NCBI GenBank assembly: GCA_018432315.1
Contig: JAHDLB010000010.1
Location: 1-64,000 of the forward strand
Origin: Anaerolineae bacterium
GTDB lineage: Bacteria > Chloroflexota > Anaerolineae > Aggregatilineales > Aggregatilineaceae
DNA length: 64,000 bases
Reading direction: 5' to 3'
Below are positions 1-9,064 of the stretch, piece after piece. The translations under genes were made by a program, and so were the position numbers. The notes under the pieces are model-generated. The model had not been told where the DNA came from and did not search any database. It saw only the letters and a list, made by a program, of their open reading frames with translations. Each line of letters opens with the position of its first letter. Within the stretch, counting starts at the first letter, position 1.

Positions 1-1
1 C

Positions 2-352
2 GAGCTGACGCTGGACTACGACGACGAGAACACGGGCGTGCGCATCGTGCGCCAGGCGCTGCAGATGCCCATGCGCGGCATCGTGGCGAACGCCGGGCTG
101 GATGGCGGCGTGGTCCAGCAGCAGATCCTGGCCGAGCAGAAGGCGCAGAAGAACCCGAACATCGGCTTCGACGTGATGTCGGGCGCGTACGTGGACATGA
201 TCAAGGTCGGCATCATCGACCCGGCCAAGGTGACCAAAGGCGCGCTGGAAAACGCCGCCTCCATCGCCGGCATGATCCTCACCACCGAAGCCCTCATCAC
301 CGACATCCCGGAAGAGAAGGCGCCCGCAGCGCCGCCGATGCCGGACTATTAA
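2..352 (+). CDS. groEL: GroEL chaperonin, C-terminal fragment
   Basis: This is the 3' end of a 60-kDa chaperonin gene whose 5' part lies before the window; 116 residues remain. The reading frame is open from base 2. The equatorial-domain end is recognisable: the stretch around [11 protein letters not shown], then NIGFDVMSG, then [22 protein letters not shown] and [11 protein letters not shown] are all standard GroEL. The protein ends in a short Ala/Pro tail, PPMPDY, instead of the Gly-Met repeat of E. coli GroEL. GroEL forms the ATP-driven folding chamber in the cytoplasm with GroES. A hairpin terminator follows at once, so this is the last gene of its transcript. Confidence 0.97.
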   Translation, partial: ELTLDYDDENTGVRIVRQALQMPMRGIVANAGLDGGVVQQQILAEQKAQKNPNIGFDVMSGAYVDMIKVGIIDPAKVTKGALENAASIAGMILTTEALITDIPEEKAPAAPPMPDY

Positions 353-378
353 ACCGGACGGTTTCGCAGAGTATCGCA

Positions 379-412
379 CGGCCTCACTCGCTGAGTGGGG
401 CCGTTTTGTTTC
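379..412 (+). terminator. Rho-independent terminator after groEL
   Basis: A GC-rich hairpin (arms CGGCCTCACT and AGTGGGGCCG, loop CGCTG) is followed by TTTTGTTT, 27 bases after the groEL stop. Confidence 0.85.
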
Positions 413-502
413 GCGCCGCAGCGGATTTTGTGGCGATGCGCCCGATATGATGTACACTGGCATTGAGCGTTGGCGTTCTCTCACAACAGGGTAGCTCAGG
501 GT

Positions 503-1831
503 ATGAATCACAGCTTGATCGGCGTCACGATTGGCGGTTGCGAGATCCGCGAGGAAGTGGGGCGGGGCGGGATGGCGACCGTCTACCGCGCGCACCAGAT
601 CTCGATGGATCGCGACGTGGCCGTGAAGGTGCTGCCCCCTGAATTCCTGCACCAATCCGCCTCGCTCGACCGCTTCAAGCAGGAAGCGAGCATCGTCGCG
701 CGCCTGGAGCACCGCGCCATCGTCCCGGTCCATGACTACGGCGAATACGAAGGGATTCCCTACATCGTCATGCGCTACATGGACGGTGGCTCGGTCGAGG
801 ACCTGCTGGTCGAGGGGCCGCTGCCACCGGAGCAGGTGCTGCACATCTTGCAGCAGATCGCCCCCGCGCTGGATTACGCGCACCGCGAAGGTGTGCTGCA
901 CCGCGACCTCAAGCCGAGCAACATCCTGTTGGACGCTAACGGCGACGCTTTCATCACCGATTTCGGGATCGCGCGCATTCTGGGCGTGAACAAGAAACCG
1001 CTCACGACCAGCGGGGTGGTGGGCACGCCGTCGTACATGTCCCCGGAGCAGGCCCAGGGGCACGAGCTCGACGGGCGCAGCGACGTCTACGCGCTGGGAG
1101 TCGTGTTGTTCGAGATGCTGACCGGCCTTCGCCCCTTCGACGGTGAAACCCCGTACAGCGTGGCGGTCAAACACGTCACCGAGGCGCCACCCTCGGCCTG
1201 TGCGATGAATCCCGACCTGCCGCGTGCCGTCGAGCCGGTGCTGCGTAAGGCGCTGGAGAAAAAGCCGGGCGCCCGCCACCAGACCGCCGCCGAGGTGACC
1301 ACTGCACTGGCTGCCGCGCTCGAATCGCCCGGCGACGCCGGCCTGAGTGACGCAGACGATACGCATCCCACCCTCAACGAAATGCTCAAGGCAGAAGCGG
1401 CGCATCCCGTTCTGCCGCAGGCGGTGCCACGCGCTCAGCCGTACCGCGCGTCGCCCGATATCCAGATCATGCCCGCCTACGTGTCGCCGGCTTCGCGCTC
1501 GTATACCGGGGCGCTCGTGCCGCCTCGCCACAGGCGCCGGGCGGGTGGGCTGCCGTCGTGGCTGACGTGGGCGACGGTGGGGATGTTGATCGGCGGGCTG
1601 TTGTTGGCGGCGGTGCTGGTGGGCGGCTATTACCTGCTCAATGCCAGCAATGGCGGGACTGGCGCCACCGTGACCGAAGACCTGGGCGCCACGGCCAGTT
1701 TCAAACTGACGGCCACCGGCGAGGCGGTCGGAGTACCGGCGGAGGAAGCCAGCTCTGCCGCGCCCGGCGAGATCGCGGCGACGAGCCCTCCCACGAACAC
1801 GCCGCGCGCCGCCCCGGACGATCCCTCCTGA
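503..1831 (+). CDS. Transmembrane serine/threonine protein kinase (PknB type, no PASTA)
   Basis: A 442-residue eukaryotic-type Ser/Thr kinase. The catalytic domain fills residues 10-275: P-loop GRGGMATV (20-27), ATP lysine K42 in VAVKVL, catalytic HRDLKPSN with D135, DFG at 153-155, and the activation-segment motif GTPSYMSPEQ. A Pro/Arg juxtamembrane linker leads to one membrane helix at about 352-379 and a short extracytoplasmic Ala/Thr/Pro tail of about 63 residues. There are no PASTA repeats, so the sensor part is minimal. The ATG at 503 is chosen because family members begin just before the GxxI-E-G-GGM region; an in-frame TTG at 470 would add 11 unlikely residues. It converges on tal-pgi, and the two genes share a hairpin region. 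Confidence 0.93.
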   Translation: MNHSLIGVTIGGCEIREEVGRGGMATVYRAHQISMDRDVAVKVLPPEFLHQSASLDRFKQEASIVARLEHRAIVPVHDYGEYEGIPYIVMRYMDGGSVEDLLVEGPLPPEQVLHILQQIAPALDYAHREGVLHRDLKPSNILLDANGDAFITDFGIARILGVNKKPLTTSGVVGTPSYMSPEQAQGHELDGRSDVYALGVVLFEMLTGLRPFDGETPYSVAVKHVTEAPPSACAMNPDLPRAVEPVLRKALEKKPGARHQTAAEVTTALAAALESPGDAGLSDADDTHPTLNEMLKAEAAHPVLPQAVPRAQPYRASPDIQIMPAYVSPASRSYTGALVPPRHRRRAGGLPSWLTWATVGMLIGGLLLAAVLVGGYYLLNASNGGTGATVTEDLGATASFKLTATGEAVGVPAEEASSAAPGEIAATSPPTNTPRAAPDDPS

Positions 1832-1834
1832 CCG

Positions 1835-1870
1835 GAAAGAAAACGAGGGCTCGCGCGCGCCAGCCCTCGT
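1835..1870 (-). terminator. Terminator of the rpiB/tal-pgi operon
   Basis: Nine-base arms ACGAGGGCT and AGCCCTCGT (1843-1851, 1862-1870) are followed on the minus strand by TTTTCTTTCC. The hairpin may also stop transcripts of the convergent kinase gene, although no T-run follows on the plus strand. Confidence 0.8.
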
Positions 1871-1891
1871 CAGTTCTTCGCTGTACGGCCG

Positions 1892-4786
1892 TCACCAGCC
1901 GCGTTTTTGGGCGGCAGCCGTTTTCATCGCGTCGAGCACGCGCTCCAGCCCGGCAGAGACGCTGCCTTCCGGCAGGTGGAACCGGACCACCCGGCGCCCT
2001 TTGGCTTGCAGAGCCTGCAGGTCGCCCTGGGCCTGGGTGCGCTTGAGCGTCATGAAGTCGTACGGCTCGCCGGGGATGGGGATTTCCTCGTTGTTTTCGA
2101 CCGTGATCTGGATGAACACGCCCTTGTTGGGACCGCCCTTGTGAAGCTGGCCGGTCGAGTGCAGGAAGCGCGGGCCATAGCCGAGCGTCACGGCGCGGGT
2201 GGTCGCGTGGCGCAGTTCGTCGCGGATGGCCTCGAGCAGCCGGTCGTGCTTCTCGGTGGGCGCCAGGTACGCCAGCAGCGCCAAGTAGTCTCCCGAGCGC
2301 GCCGTGGTGATGTGCGCCAGCAGCAGGTTGATCAACTCGCCATAGTCAAAGCCGCGCTGCTCGCCGATGCGCCGCAGGATGCCGGCGGTCTTGGCGTCTG
2401 CGTACAGCTTCAGGCCATCTTCCTCCAGCACGGGCTCGTCTTCGGGGATGGCGCCCTGCTCGCGGAAGATGTCCAGCAGGCGCTGGGTGTTCTCTTTGCT
2501 CTCGCGAACGTTGGGCTGGTCGAACGGGTTGATTTGCAGCAGGTGCCCGGCAACCGCCGTCGCAAATTCCCACCGGAAGAATTCGCCGCCCAGGGCGTAG
2601 GTGTCGGGCAGGTGGAGCGTCAGCGTGGGGAACCCGGCCCGCTGGAGGGCTTTCACCTGTCCGTCCAGGCCGGTTTCGGGCCCGTCCAGCCGCAGATAGA
2701 CGAAGACCTGATCGTCGTCGAAGTTGCGCGGATCATCGGGGACTACGTGCGCCACCGGCACGATGCCGCGCTGCTCTTTGCCCGTGCTCTCGGCGATCAA
2801 CTGCTCCGCCCACAGGCCAAAGCTGCTGATCTGCGGTGAGGCGACGAGGCATATCTTGTCGTGGCCGCGCTCGGCCAGGTGGCCCATGGTCGCGCCCAGC
2901 CACGCACCGGGATTGCTGGCTGTGGGAATGTGGCGCTGGCACGCGAGCGCCATCTGGCGGGCGCTGGCGAGCAGCCGCTCCAGGTCTAGCCCCATGACCG
3001 CCGCCGGCACCAGCCCGAAGTAGCTGAGCACGCTGTAGCGCCCGCCGATGTCCTCCGGGTTGAGGAAGACGGCCCTGAACCCTTTTTCGCGCGCGGTCGC
3101 TTCCAGCGACGATCCGGCATCAGTGACGGCGATGAACTGCTCTCCGGCCCCGCTGCCCTTCTTCGCTTCGACCAGGCCGAAATAGTACCTGTAGAGCGAG
3201 ATGGTCTCGATGGTGTCGCCCGATTTCGTGGAGACGATGAACAGCGTGCGCTCCAGGTCGATCGCGCCAGTTGCCAGACTGATCGCCTGGGGGTCGGTCG
3301 TGTCGAGCACCATCAGGTCGGGGAAACCGGGCTGCACGCCGAACGTCTGGCGCATGACCTCGGCGGCGAGGCTGCTCCCGCCCATGCCCAGCAGCAGCGC
3401 GTGGGTATAACCGCGCCCCTTGACCTCATCCCGCAGGGCATAGAGCGGGGCGAAAAAGTTGTCACCGGCGTCGACGATGTCCAGCCAGCCGAGCCGCTCG
3501 CGGATGATCTGCTGGTGGGCCGATTCTTCCTTCCACACCGACGGGTCTTTGTCCCAGATGCGGGCCGGGATGTCGTTCTTGTCGAGGCGCGCCAGGATGT
3601 CGCGAATGCCGTATTCGTAGGCGGCCATCACGACATCCTGGCGCCGACTAAAACCCAGGCGGATCGCCTCTCGCTTGCCTTCGATGGCGTCCAGCAGACG
3701 GCGAAAATCGTTCGCAAAGGATTCGACGCCGTCGCTCTGGAGCTGCTGAGCGACCCTGTCGATTTGCACGCCGACTTGCGCCAGATCGGCCATGACCTGC
3801 CGCGCGCCTTCGACGTCCTGATCGAGCGTCCGCTCGACGGTGCCATGCGCGCGGAAGGCTTCGATCGTGTTGGGCGGCAGGGTGTTGACCGTGTGCGGCC
3901 CGATCAACGAGTCGACGTAGTAGGTGTCGGGATAGTTCGGGTTCTTGGTGCTGGTGCTGGCCCACAGCGGGCGTTGGACGCGCGCACCGGCTGCGCGCAG
4001 TTTGGCGAAGCGCTCGCCCTCGAAGAGGGTCTTGAACTCGTCGTAGGCCAGTTTGGCGCTGGCGATGGCAGCCTGTCCCATCAACCGCCGGTTGATACGC
4101 CCGTGTTCGAATTCCCCGCGCGACCGCCCGGACTGGATGTTGCTCTCAAGAATGTTGTCGACCACGGTGTCGATGCGGCTCAAGAAGAAGCTGGCGACCG
4201 ACGCGATGTGCGAGACGTCCTCACCGGCTTCCAGGCGCCGCTCCAACCCGCGGATGTAGGCGAGAGCCACCTCGATGTAGTTTTCCACCGAAAACAGCAG
4301 CGTCACGTTGACGTTGACGCCGGCGGCGATGGCCTCCTCGATGGCGGGCACGCCTTCGGCTGTGCCGGGAATCTTGATCATGACGTTGGGCCGGTTGACC
4401 ACGTTGAACAGGCGCTTGGCCTCGCTGAGCGTGGTGTCGGTATCGTAGGCCAGCAGGGGGGAAACCTCGAGGCTGACGTACCCGTCTTCGCCTTCGGTCC
4501 GGTCGTACACCTCGCGGAGCACGTCTGCCGCGGCCTGGATGTCGGCCACGGCCAGCGCTTCGTAGATCTCCATCACGTCGAGATCGAGCAACCCGGCGAT
4601 GGCGTCATCGTATTCCTCGCTGCCGCCAATCGCCTTGCCGAAGATGGTGGGATTCGACGTCATGCCGACGATGCCGTCCTCGACCAGCGTCTTGAGCTTG
4701 CCGGACGTCATGAGACTGCGCTGGATGTAGTCCATCCAGATGCTTTGACCACAGGTTTGTACTTCGATCAGCCGGTTCGCTGCCAT
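1892..4786 (-). CDS. tal-pgi: Bifunctional transaldolase / glucose-6-phosphate isomerase
   Basis: A 964-residue fusion. Residues 1-360 are a transaldolase: GMTSNPTIFGKAI near the start and the Schiff-base lysine K138 in VMIKIPGT. Residues from about 400 to the end are a phosphoglucose isomerase: GMGGSSLAAEV, STKSGDT in the sugar-phosphate site and ESTGKEQRG. Transaldolase exchanges dihydroxyacetone units between sedoheptulose-7-P and glyceraldehyde-3-P; the isomerase interconverts glucose-6-P and fructose-6-P, so one cytoplasmic protein links the pentose-phosphate and glycolytic pools. Such fusions are known in several bacteria. A strong AGGAGG lies eight bases before the ATG. rpiB is 83 bases upstream on the same strand. 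Confidence 0.96.
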   Translation of the reverse strand: MAANRLIEVQTCGQSIWMDYIQRSLMTSGKLKTLVEDGIVGMTSNPTIFGKAIGGSEEYDDAIAGLLDLDVMEIYEALAVADIQAAADVLREVYDRTEGEDGYVSLEVSPLLAYDTDTTLSEAKRLFNVVNRPNVMIKIPGTAEGVPAIEEAIAAGVNVNVTLLFSVENYIEVALAYIRGLERRLEAGEDVSHIASVASFFLSRIDTVVDNILESNIQSGRSRGEFEHGRINRRLMGQAAIASAKLAYDEFKTLFEGERFAKLRAAGARVQRPLWASTSTKNPNYPDTYYVDSLIGPHTVNTLPPNTIEAFRAHGTVERTLDQDVEGARQVMADLAQVGVQIDRVAQQLQSDGVESFANDFRRLLDAIEGKREAIRLGFSRRQDVVMAAYEYGIRDILARLDKNDIPARIWDKDPSVWKEESAHQQIIRERLGWLDIVDAGDNFFAPLYALRDEVKGRGYTHALLLGMGGSSLAAEVMRQTFGVQPGFPDLMVLDTTDPQAISLATGAIDLERTLFIVSTKSGDTIETISLYRYYFGLVEAKKGSGAGEQFIAVTDAGSSLEATAREKGFRAVFLNPEDIGGRYSVLSYFGLVPAAVMGLDLERLLASARQMALACQRHIPTASNPGAWLGATMGHLAERGHDKICLVASPQISSFGLWAEQLIAESTGKEQRGIVPVAHVVPDDPRNFDDDQVFVYLRLDGPETGLDGQVKALQRAGFPTLTLHLPDTYALGGEFFRWEFATAVAGHLLQINPFDQPNVRESKENTQRLLDIFREQGAIPEDEPVLEEDGLKLYADAKTAGILRRIGEQRGFDYGELINLLLAHITTARSGDYLALLAYLAPTEKHDRLLEAIRDELRHATTRAVTLGYGPRFLHSTGQLHKGGPNKGVFIQITVENNEEIPIPGEPYDFMTLKRTQAQGDLQALQAKGRRVVRFHLPEGSVSAGLERVLDAMKTAAAQKRGW

Positions 4787-4869
4787 TCAAGAGCCTCCTA
4801 AACTGTTGTCGCATTAAGGTGCTTAAATACAAGGAGCGTAACTGCTCACTGCAAGCCGCCGCGTTCGCG

Positions 4870-5343
4870 TCATTCGGTGCCGCGCCGGGCGATGCCGCGC
4901 TGTTCGATGGCTTTGACCTTGCCGTGACGGCGCACATGCCGTTCTTCATGCGATTCAAAGGTCGCGCCCAGGTAGGCGACGGCCAGCTCCTGCGCCAGCG
5001 CCGTGCCGATAACGCGGCTGCCGAAGCAGATCACGTTCATGTTGTCGTGCTCGACACCCTGGTGGGCGGAATACGTATCGTGAACCAGCGCGGCATAGAT
5101 GCCCGGAATTTTGTTGGCGGCAATGCTGGCGCCCACGCCGCTGCCGCAGACGATGATGCCCCGCTCGGCAGTGCCATCCAACACGTGCTGCGCGACCGCC
5201 TCGGCGAAGTCCGAATAATCGACCGCGACGTCTGCCGAATCCGTTCCGACGTCGATGACATCGTGCTGGTGCTCGCGCAGAAAACCAACCAGGAACTGCT
5301 TGAGGGGGAAGCCTGCGTGATCGCTGCCAATTGTCACTTTCAT
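4870..5343 (-). CDS. rpiB: Ribose-5-phosphate isomerase B
   Basis: A 157-residue RpiB/LacAB family protein that interconverts ribose-5-P and ribulose-5-P. It begins with MKVTIGSDHAGFPLK, whose Asp-His pair binds the substrate, and contains GIIVCGSGVGASIAANK, which carries the active-site cysteine and the phosphate loop. HDTYSAHQGVEHDNMNV follows as usual. Length is normal for the family. It is the first gene of a two-gene operon with tal-pgi, so three non-oxidative pentose-phosphate and glycolytic activities are made together. Confidence 0.96.
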   Translation of the reverse strand: MKVTIGSDHAGFPLKQFLVGFLREHQHDVIDVGTDSADVAVDYSDFAEAVAQHVLDGTAERGIIVCGSGVGASIAANKIPGIYAALVHDTYSAHQGVEHDNMNVICFGSRVIGTALAQELAVAYLGATFESHEERHVRRHGKVKAIEQRGIARRGTE

Positions 5344-5404
5344 TCAACTGCTCTCTATCGTTGGTCGGCCCGGTCCATAGGCAGATTATAGCGCAAGCGG
5401 GATC

Positions 5405-5439
5405 AAAAAAAAGTGCGCCCCGGTGAATCTCCGGGGCGC
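5405..5439 (-). terminator. Terminator after the SUMF gene
   Basis: Arms GCGCCCCGG and CCGGGGCGC (5415-5423, 5431-5439) with a seven-base loop; on the minus strand an eight-base T-run follows (5405-5412). It separates the SUMF gene from the rpiB operon. Confidence 0.9.
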
Positions 5440-5468
5440 CTGGTTGCTGATTGCTCGCCCGCCCGTTT

Positions 5469-7127
5469 TTATCCGGGCGCCAGCGTGGGCGTCGGACCTG
5501 CCGGGGGACGCGTAGCCGCTGGTGGGTTGGTGGGGGGCGGGGCCAGCGTCGGGGCGCCGCCCGATGCCGCATCGTCAGCGCCGGAGGACTGGGCGGCGTC
5601 ATTGGCGGGCGGGGCGGCCTCCACGCCGGGGCCGCTGGATTCCGCCACGCAGCGGAAGCCGGTCGAAGTGGTCGGCTGGCCGGGCGGCAGGCTGCGGCGG
5701 TGGACCGACCGCAGGAAGAACGGGATCGTATCCCAGCTCCCGCCACGGAGCACCTTCTCCGTGCCGCTGATCGGCCCTTGCGGATTGGGCGACGGGTTGC
5801 TCGCCTGCTGCGTGTAGTAGTCGGCCTGGTACCAGTCCTGGACCCATTCCTCGACGTTGCCGGCCATGTTCAGGATGCCGTAGGGGCTGGCGCCAAGAGC
5901 GTAGGAATCGACCGGCACTGTGGCGGGCGTCTCGTTGATGGACGACATCGCCAGGGTGGTGTCCAGGTCGAATCCCCAGGGATAGATGTAGTTCTGCGCG
6001 CCGCGCGCCGCGCGCTCCCATTCGGCCTCGGTCGGCAGGCGCCGGTTGAGCGTGTTGCAGTACTGCTCGGCACCCCACCACGTCACCAACGTGACCGGGT
6101 GGCTGCCATAGAACTCGGCGTTGCGGACGGAGTAGGTCTCGCCGTCGAAATTGATGTAGCTGGTCTCTTGCTCCTGGGTGGTGAGGGCGCAAGGCTGGCC
6201 CTGGCACATGCTCTTGTGGCTGTTAGGCCCCAGCCAGTTGAGGAAGGCCACGTACTGCGTGACGGTCACCTCGTAGATCTCCATCTCGAAGCTGTCTACG
6301 ATGACCTGGTGCGTCGGCGTCGAGTCCGAGGCCCATTCGATCTGGCATTCCTTGTCATAGGTCGCGCATTCATCGCGCGCCTGACTGGCTTCTTCCAGCG
6401 TGGTGCCCATCAGGTACGTGCCACCCGTCACCGGCAGCATTTCGGTTTTGATCGCGTCCAGTTCCGGGGGGATGGCCGGGGCCGATCCGAAGGTGATCGT
6501 TGGAGTCGGCTGGCCGGCAGGCGGCGTGCCGACGACCGGCGTGTCCTGCATCATGGCAGCCGCCGGGGCGGATTCCTGCTGCGATTCCTGCGGTTGCTGG
6601 CCGGTAGGTTCGCCGGCAGTCTCCGCCGTGTCAGCCTGGTCGGCAGGCGGGACTGCGTCTGCCGGGAGCGCATCTTGAGTCCGCGCCGTATCGCTGCCCG
6701 GCAGCGGGGACGGCGTGGCGTCCACGCCTTGCGGAGCCGCATCCGCGGGCGCCTCGTCTGTCGTTATCGTCTCTTCGGTTGCGCCGGCTGGCAGCGCCTC
6801 GGTTTCGACGAGGGGCGCCTCCTCAACGGGCGGCGTCTCTTCGCCGGCCGCTTCGGTAGGTTCCTGCGTCTCGGCGGCGGCCTGAGCGTCGAGCGTCTGC
6901 TGCGCAGCCGCGATCGCCTGTGCGGCGACTTCGGTTTCGTTGGGGGCAATCTGGACGTTGGGCGTTGACGTTTCCTCGTCCAGCGGCGGGAACGTGATCG
7001 CGCCCAGCGCGTAGCCCCCTACGCAAATGACCAACGCGAAGCCCAACCCGAGGATCGTTCCCATAAACAGCCATTGCCAGCTCGAGTCGCGCGTGCGCCG
7101 CCGCAAATTACCGTAGTTGTCTCTCAT
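5469..7127 (-). CDS. Membrane-anchored SUMF1/formylglycine-generating-enzyme-like protein
   Basis: A 552-residue protein with one N-terminal membrane helix (about 18-42) after an Arg-rich start, so the rest should be outside the membrane. Residues 50-210 are a low-complexity Ala/Glu/Thr/Pro linker. Residues about 225-500 are an FGE-sulfatase (SUMF1) domain: GGTYLMG, EIYEVTVTQYVAFLNW, NRRLPTEAEWERAARG, YPWG, MAGNVEEWVQDWY, VLRGGSWD and TGFRC. A Pro/Thr tail follows. SUMF domains either make formylglycine in sulfatases or act in other roles, including kinase-linked sensing. I do not see the two-cysteine copper site of true FGE, and no sulfatase is in the window, so the reaction is unknown. Confidence 0.9.
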   Translation of the reverse strand: MRDNYGNLRRRTRDSSWQWLFMGTILGLGFALVICVGGYALGAITFPPLDEETSTPNVQIAPNETEVAAQAIAAAQQTLDAQAAAETQEPTEAAGEETPPVEEAPLVETEALPAGATEETITTDEAPADAAPQGVDATPSPLPGSDTARTQDALPADAVPPADQADTAETAGEPTGQQPQESQQESAPAAAMMQDTPVVGTPPAGQPTPTITFGSAPAIPPELDAIKTEMLPVTGGTYLMGTTLEEASQARDECATYDKECQIEWASDSTPTHQVIVDSFEMEIYEVTVTQYVAFLNWLGPNSHKSMCQGQPCALTTQEQETSYINFDGETYSVRNAEFYGSHPVTLVTWWGAEQYCNTLNRRLPTEAEWERAARGAQNYIYPWGFDLDTTLAMSSINETPATVPVDSYALGASPYGILNMAGNVEEWVQDWYQADYYTQQASNPSPNPQGPISGTEKVLRGGSWDTIPFFLRSVHRRSLPPGQPTTSTGFRCVAESSGPGVEAAPPANDAAQSSGADDAASGGAPTLAPPPTNPPAATRPPAGPTPTLAPG

Positions 7128-7185
7128 CTACACCTAGCTCCTTACACCTGTTGTCCGGGCCGGTTTGGGGCCGCAGATGCCTCCA

Positions 7186-7214
7186 ATAATACCGCCGTCC
7201 CGGACGTTGACCAA
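7186..7214 (-). promoter_or_regulatory. Sigma-70-type promoter for the SUMF gene
   Basis: On the minus strand a -35 TTGGTC (7209-7214) and a -10 TATTAT (7186-7191) are 17 bases apart, about 60 bases before the SUMF start codon. Confidence 0.5.
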
Positions 7215-7223
7215 ACGATCAGC

Positions 7224-8117
7224 CTACGATTCCTCGCCGCTATCCTCAACGTCCCCCTCATCCTGCTGATCGCGCAGGCGGCGGAGCGTAGCTTGCAGGG
7301 TGAGGGCATCCGCGACGTGAAACGGCTCGGGCGCTTCGACGGCGATGCTGCCGCGCACACCAAAATCGAGCAGCGCCTGGAGCAGCTCGCGGTAGCGCAG
7401 ATCGGCCTCGTTCAGCGGCAGGTGATGGCGCTCGCCTTTGTCGTTGTAGGCGATCCCGGACATGTGGGCGTGCAGGTTTTCGAGTCCCTCTTGCCCCAGG
7501 CCATCCTGCACGTCTTTGAGGATCGAGGCGAATTCGTCGTAGCTGTTCAGCGCGCCGGTGCGCGCGTGCAGGTGGGCGAAGTCGATGCACGGCATCACGC
7601 CGGGGATGTCGCGGCTGAGCTGGATCACCTCGTCCAGCGAGCCGAACATGGCGGACTTGCCCATCGTCTCGGGCCGCAAGGTCACGGTGACGCCTTCTTC
7701 GTCCAGGATGCCACGGATCTCGAGCAACTTTTCCTTGACGCGCTCGTAAACTGATTCAGGCGGTTGTTCGTGATACGATCCCGGATGAAACACGATGTCG
7801 CGCGCGCCGGACAGGTAGCCCTTGCGCGCCGCCTGGAGCAGTCGCTCGTCACTCTTGCGCATCAGGTCGGCGGTCTGGCTGTTGAGGTTGATATAATAGG
7901 GCGCGTGGACGCTGAGCGAGACGCCGTGATCCTCGGCGGTCTGGCGGATCGCCTCGCAGGTCTTGTCCGATACGCGAACGCTCTGCACCCAGGCGATTTC
8001 CAGGTGATCCATGCCCAACAGCCGGATGTGCTCGATGGCTGCCGGGGTGCCGGATTTGGGGGTCGTCTGAGGGCTGCCAACCGTTCCAAAACGGATAGGT
8101 TCGGAGGGGCTGCTCAT
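7224..8117 (-). CDS. Nfo-like TIM-barrel protein (AP endonuclease family 2)
   Basis: A 297-residue xylose-isomerase-like TIM barrel that resembles endonuclease IV, a zinc enzyme cutting DNA at abasic sites. Candidate metal ligands appear in the expected order: His in SVHAPYYINL, His in IVFHPGSY, Glu in RPETMGK, Asp and His in CIDFAHLHAR, His in LHAHMSG, His in GERHHLPL, and Glu in IAVEAPEP. In E. coli Nfo the residue two before the last His is Asp; here it is Glu. The acidic C-terminal tail is probably disordered. DNA repair is likely, but a sugar-phosphate isomerase role cannot be excluded. Confidence 0.82.
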   Translation of the reverse strand: MSSPSEPIRFGTVGSPQTTPKSGTPAAIEHIRLLGMDHLEIAWVQSVRVSDKTCEAIRQTAEDHGVSLSVHAPYYINLNSQTADLMRKSDERLLQAARKGYLSGARDIVFHPGSYHEQPPESVYERVKEKLLEIRGILDEEGVTVTLRPETMGKSAMFGSLDEVIQLSRDIPGVMPCIDFAHLHARTGALNSYDEFASILKDVQDGLGQEGLENLHAHMSGIAYNDKGERHHLPLNEADLRYRELLQALLDFGVRGSIAVEAPEPFHVADALTLQATLRRLRDQQDEGDVEDSGEES

Positions 8118-8170
8118 TGTTGATGTTGTCCTTTCGCGTGCTGATTGGCGTAAGCCAGAAGGAAAGCTCC

Positions 8171-9064
8171 ATGCAAACTGCCGTCGATCAACGGAGTCCG
8201 CGCCGCGACCTGGCCCTGGCCGTGACCGCGTTTCTGATCGCGCTCGCGCTGCTGCAAATGCAGGGCCTGACGGTCGTGACGTATCCCTTCCGCCTGTTCG
8301 TTACGATGATCCACGAGCTTGGGCACGGGTTGGCCGCCATCCTGACCGGCGGTGATTTCGTGCGCTTCGAGGTCACCAAATACGGCGCCGGGCTCGCCTA
8401 CACCACCGGCGGATCGCGGTTTGCGATCATCCAAGCGGGGTACCTGGGCACGGCGTTATTCGGTGCAGGGCTGCTTTACGTGTCCCACCGGGTCCGCCAA
8501 CCGGGACGGATCGCGATGGGGTTGGGCGTGATGCTCGCCGCGCTCACGCTGCTGTATTCCGGCATCAGTGTATCCCGGCTCGGCCCGGTTCAGCTCGTGG
8601 CCGTGTCCGTAGTGATTATAGTCGCTTTGTACCTGATTCTCACACGAGAATCGGACCAGGGACGCCTGGCCGGGCTGGTCGTGGCGCTGGTGGCAGGCGT
8701 GATGCTGGTGGCATTTTCCAGTTGGGACAACACGCTGACGATTGTGGTGGGCGTGGGTAGCGGGCTGGTGCTCATTGCGCTGGGATTGAAGGGCTCCCGC
8801 GATGTGATCGCCGTGACGCTGACGTTCCTGGCGTTTTTGACCGGGCTTCAGGCCATCACCGACGCGTGGCTGCTGCTCAGGATCGTGTCGCTGCCCGAAG
8901 GGATGATGCCCCTCAACGACGCGACGACCATGTCGCAGGCGTTCGGCGGCCCGGCGACGTTCTGGGCGCTGTACTGGGTGGCGCTGGACGTGATCGTTTT
9001 CGGGGGCGCGGTATACCTGACGTACATCCGACCGGCGCGACAGGCCGGCCAGAGAAGCGGTTAG
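8171..9064 (+). CDS. M50B-type membrane metallopeptidase-like protein
   Basis: A 297-residue polytopic membrane protein with about eight hydrophobic segments. The zinc motif HELGH lies in TMIHELGHGLAAILTGG, followed by a conserved-looking Gly/Tyr region (AGYLGTALFGAG). This is the pattern of the peptidase M50B-like family, distantly related to site-2 proteases; no specific substrate is known. The ATG at 8171 follows AAGGAAAG by six bases; an upstream in-frame start at 8117 would overlap the divergent gene. The 3' end overlaps the convergent gene by four bases. Confidence 0.8.
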   Translation: MQTAVDQRSPRRDLALAVTAFLIALALLQMQGLTVVTYPFRLFVTMIHELGHGLAAILTGGDFVRFEVTKYGAGLAYTTGGSRFAIIQAGYLGTALFGAGLLYVSHRVRQPGRIAMGLGVMLAALTLLYSGISVSRLGPVQLVAVSVVIIVALYLILTRESDQGRLAGLVVALVAGVMLVAFSSWDNTLTIVVGVGSGLVLIALGLKGSRDVIAVTLTFLAFLTGLQAITDAWLLLRIVSLPEGMMPLNDATTMSQAFGGPATFWALYWVALDVIVFGGAVYLTYIRPARQAGQRSG

